Below the pieces are notes generated by a model. That model did no database searches. It had not been told where the DNA came from and saw only the letters and a program-made list of their open reading frames with translations. Source: Symbiodinium natans (Eukaryota > Sar > Dinophyceae > Suessiales > Symbiodiniaceae). From it: a DNA stretch of 64,000 nucleotides. The translations under genes and the position numbers were made by a program. Shown here in pieces: positions 62,804 through 64,000 of the stretch (position 1 is its first letter; every line of letters begins with the position of its first letter). The stretch spans positions 345,001 to 409,000 of the forward strand of contig CAJNDS010002224.1 in the NCBI GenBank assembly GCA_905221605.1, written 5' to 3'.

Positions 62804-63824
62804 TTGTTAACATGCATATGCAAGCAGACACCATGCTCATGCATGAAAAGCAGCACATGCGTGACATGAGGGCATGCGATGAGGTACATCTTGGACATCC
62901 TCCACAGGGTCTGTCTCTATGACCTGCGTCTCCATGGTGTCAGTGCCTAAGCTTGCAAGACACACGTACCCATATACCGACACACGCCCATATGACATGC
63001 ATTAAGTTTCTTAAGCCACGAAGCCATATTCCCAGTGAGGGCTGGAAGCTGCAGAGGGTTCACTGGCATCCACCATGTCTTCAGACTTGAGATGCTGCAG
63101 CTTGCGTAGCTTCTGAAAACCCTGCAGCATGGACAGGAGCTTCTCCAACTTCTGCAGCTTCTGGATCCGCTCAGCCTGCGCAAGGCTTCACTGTAGACAT
63201 GTACATGCGCCAGGCAGGCAACATGCATTCCGATCCTTGTCACACGGCGTAGCTTCCAAAGGTCGTAGCATGCCTAATTTGGAAGCTCGATCATTCAGAC
63301 ACATGCACCGATGTGCAGATTGCACACACGAAGGCCATGTATATACATGCAAGGTTGCTCGGTGGTGGTGTGAGCACAGGAGAACTGCTTGCGCTCTCAG
63401 TGAGCACATGGGAGTCGGGCGAAGGGATCGAAGCAAGGGAAGTGTCTGCACTCACATGGAGAACATCGGCCACAGCAACCTCCGAGGAATTCACTAGAGC
63501 ACTGGGCCCCGGCATGTCCTTACACATACTTGCAATGCACATGAAACGAGCATGCCAAATATGAAACAGCATGACCAGAATTGCTAGTGAGCTTCAGATA
63601 CACTAGCAGAAACAATGGGAGTGCAGGAAGCAGGCAGCAGCCCCATGCGCTCTGCCGCCTCAGTAGTACAACGTATATGCGTACATGTACATGGAGGGTG
63701 GCTATGTACACATGCAGTAGAGGCACCGAAGGAGCTACATCATCATCGTGATCACATGTGGGATCCAGCTGCGTCTCATTCCCAAGGTCCATGGGGTGCG
63801 GGGAAACATCAGGCACTGCCACAC
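58870..63824 (-). CDS. Retroelement-associated protein: coiled coil, Lys-rich linker, SAM-methyltransferase-like domain; multi-exon
   Basis: Exons: 63712-63824, 63351-63518, 63025-63175, 62888-62946, 62519-62683, 61606-62478, 61070-61138, about 60474-60638, 60243-60378, 60038-60164, 59903-59959, 59639-59735, 59518-59587, 59184-59445, 58870-58983. Regions: acidic Ser/Pro segment; coiled coil QKLQKLEKLLSMLQGFQKLR; acidic segment with DEKDKPPCVQDLGDDHDEAL; long Lys-rich tract ending RLKKSRKSTAYHEAYTRAEG; Rossmann-like core FQLVEYFAGRAAISRVFKES, SFDVEY, PSGFALL; HVYAPVCSSWTQVSSATHGR; VVALLLISLAVHAIVLVEQP; IFRIGFWMMHHGSATPKRT; GKQTYTGKRRELKGSQ; SYPAGFGRKLLEIYD. The core resembles the methyltransferase-like domain frequent in dinoflagellate mobile-element proteins. 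TAA at 61606 may split it into two genes. Phases from 63824 to 62519 and 60378 to 59903 fit exactly. Confidence 0.7.
59184..59445 (-). CDS. C-terminal exon (YPxGFG motif)
   Basis: TTCGAG|G acceptor; SYPAGFGRKLLEIYDHVCDK, ADWEIFGSLRVVDYDD, DLWGVYVYLKQNKRLR, TTVLDEFEQE; GT donor. Completes KGSQK across the splice from 59518-59587. Confidence 0.8.
59518..59587 (-). CDS. Exon GKQTYTGKRRELKGSQ
   Basis: TTCAG|G acceptor; RKTNKHGKQTYTGKRRELKG, then SQ; GC donor in phase 2. Confidence 0.75.
59903..59959 (-). CDS. Exon IFRIGFWMMHHG
   Basis: CTGAG|A acceptor; 19 codons IFRIGFWMMHHGSATPKRT; GTATG donor. Phase 0 to 0. Confidence 0.75.
60038..60164 (-). CDS. Exon VVALLL...VEQPSGS
   Basis: ACCAG|G acceptor; VVALLLISLAVHAIVLVEQP, then SGSRAVFPRHPRFEWLCNRV; GT donor. 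Completes an Arg codon begun in 60243-60378. Confidence 0.8.
60243..60378 (-). CDS. Exon HVYAPVCSSW
   Basis: CCCAG|GA acceptor; ALHVYAPVCSSWTQVSSATH, GRNELNMFGNTSHAFVRDGT; GC donor. Confidence 0.75.
60474..60638 (-). CDS. Exon with Rossmann-like VEYFAG core
   Basis: CACAG|A acceptor; FQLVEYFAGRAAISRVFKES, KAVFSFDVEYTRSMDVLQPS, GFALL. The donor is not settled, since the apparent GC donor would create a stop when joined to the next exon. Confidence 0.65.
61606..62478 (-). CDS. Lys-rich exon ending in AYHEAYTRAEG motif
   Basis: KADWVDKAKHDMACKKAHEF, then runs of Lys (KKKKTLKKKKKASEKK), KAKAKAKAKA, and RLKKSRKSTAYHEAYTRAEG; TAA stop at 61606 unless the GC donor after KEQ is used. The reading frame changes across a roughly 40-base gap at 62479-62518 that could be a very short intron (GTGTGAGC..ACGAG). 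Confidence 0.65.
   Translation of the reverse strand, partial: PPAHIPATKVQSPALGLTGQWLAGMRARSADQRKGSACVPSTECERKADWVDKAKHDMACKKAHEFVEVEQPEGWDGLSSCLDPSRGPKPAADCHGQADNEEVQSKKKKTLKKKKKASEKKPTKKTQQKKKRLSKGGKKSKNKRARRGEPHDVACAKKRRNNPQTQEPDATIPANKDQNKDKPKTNRKATAKPSNCSSQPSKSTATAKPKASPKTKAKAKAKAKATAARTPPQPSSRTRGQPLDDPVKEAARLKKSRKSTAYHEAYTRAEGQGFPEEQCKEQARAASYQH
63025..63175 (-). CDS. Coiled-coil exon
   Basis: CGCAG|G acceptor; AERIQKLQKLEKLLSMLQGF, QKLRKLQHLKSEDMVDASEP; GC donor (TATG|GCTTCG) in phase 1, matching 62888-62946. Confidence 0.7.
63351..63518 (-). CDS. Ser/Pro-rich exon
   Basis: TAAG|G acceptor; 56 codons, DMPGPSALVNSSEVAVADVL onward to TPPPSNL; donor GCATGTAT. Phase 0 to 0. Confidence 0.65.
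63712..63824 (-). CDS. Most upstream visible exon
   Basis: AGCAG|GT acceptor; VAVPDVSPHPMDLGNETQLD, then PTCDHDDDVAPS; GTGTAC donor. The gene start lies outside the window. Confidence 0.6.
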
Positions 63825-64000
63825 CTGCTTGTGCAGCAGCTCTTGTTTTAAACATGCAGATAACTAGATACGAATATGCATTCACATGACTGGGCATGCC
63901 TTAAGCATATGATCGACAATATATTATATATATATATATAGTATTAGTTAAGTTTTCTTCTCACCACATGCATGATCATGCCAAGCCTGCACCAAGGGCA
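63825..64000. other. Window end, intron sequence
   Basis: CATG- and TA-rich intron-like sequence; no exon seen. Confidence 0.5.

Overview
The window is eukaryotic nuclear DNA, most likely from a dinoflagellate (Symbiodiniaceae or a relative). The evidence is: many short GC-rich exons with high GC at third codon positions; introns that start with GC about as often as GT and end in AG|G; heptameric TTTAGGG repeats; long one-directional runs of genes; and several protein domains I recognise only from dinoflagellate gene predictions. I see no bacterial operons, rRNA, tRNA or CRISPR.

Bases 1-47,600 look at first like telomere-repeat junk: dozens of (TTTAGGG)n and (CCCTAAA)n blocks among microsatellites, G-tracts and small palindromic elements. 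Between the blocks lie 15-170 bp unique GC-rich islands that read as protein on the minus strand, with compatible splice phases. Three exon chains result. 46,891-28,528 encodes an RND/Patched/Dispatched-type membrane protein (sterol-sensing-domain region clear). 27,099-17,393 encodes a DusA-type tRNA-dihydrouridine synthase (first half of the TIM barrel clear, including the Cys of the GCPS motif). 16,481-about 527 encodes an unrecognised protein that begins with membrane segments. In transcript sense the introns mostly begin with TTTAGGG and end with CCCTAAA, so each pre-mRNA intron could fold into a stem that brings its splice sites together. This telomere-repeat intron system is the most interesting thing here.

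Several families of 80-165 bp palindromic, non-coding, MITE-like elements sit in these introns. The best defined is exactly 120 bp, flanked by TA, with eight recognisable copies; at one exon the frame fits only if the element's terminal repeat supplies the GT splice donor.

Bases 47,600-64,000 have a different texture. Telomere repeats vanish (except 54,363-54,495) and introns are full of CATG palindromes such as GCATGC and ACATGT. Here lie a plus-strand 2-oxoglutarate/Fe(II) oxygenase-like ORF (about 47,981-48,883) and three minus-strand multi-exon genes of the kind that travels with dinoflagellate retroelements: one with a HGDEGRG domain (51,323-48,890), one gag-like with a Lys-rich end (56,213-51,690), and one with coiled coil, Lys-rich linker and SAM-methyltransferase-like domain (63,824-58,870). 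A 1.1 kb strand-switching GAGGAAA/TTTCCTC array lies between the last two.

All splice sites were placed by hand from frame, phase and remembered family motifs, without transcripts; exon edges may be off by a few bases and some exons are surely missed.
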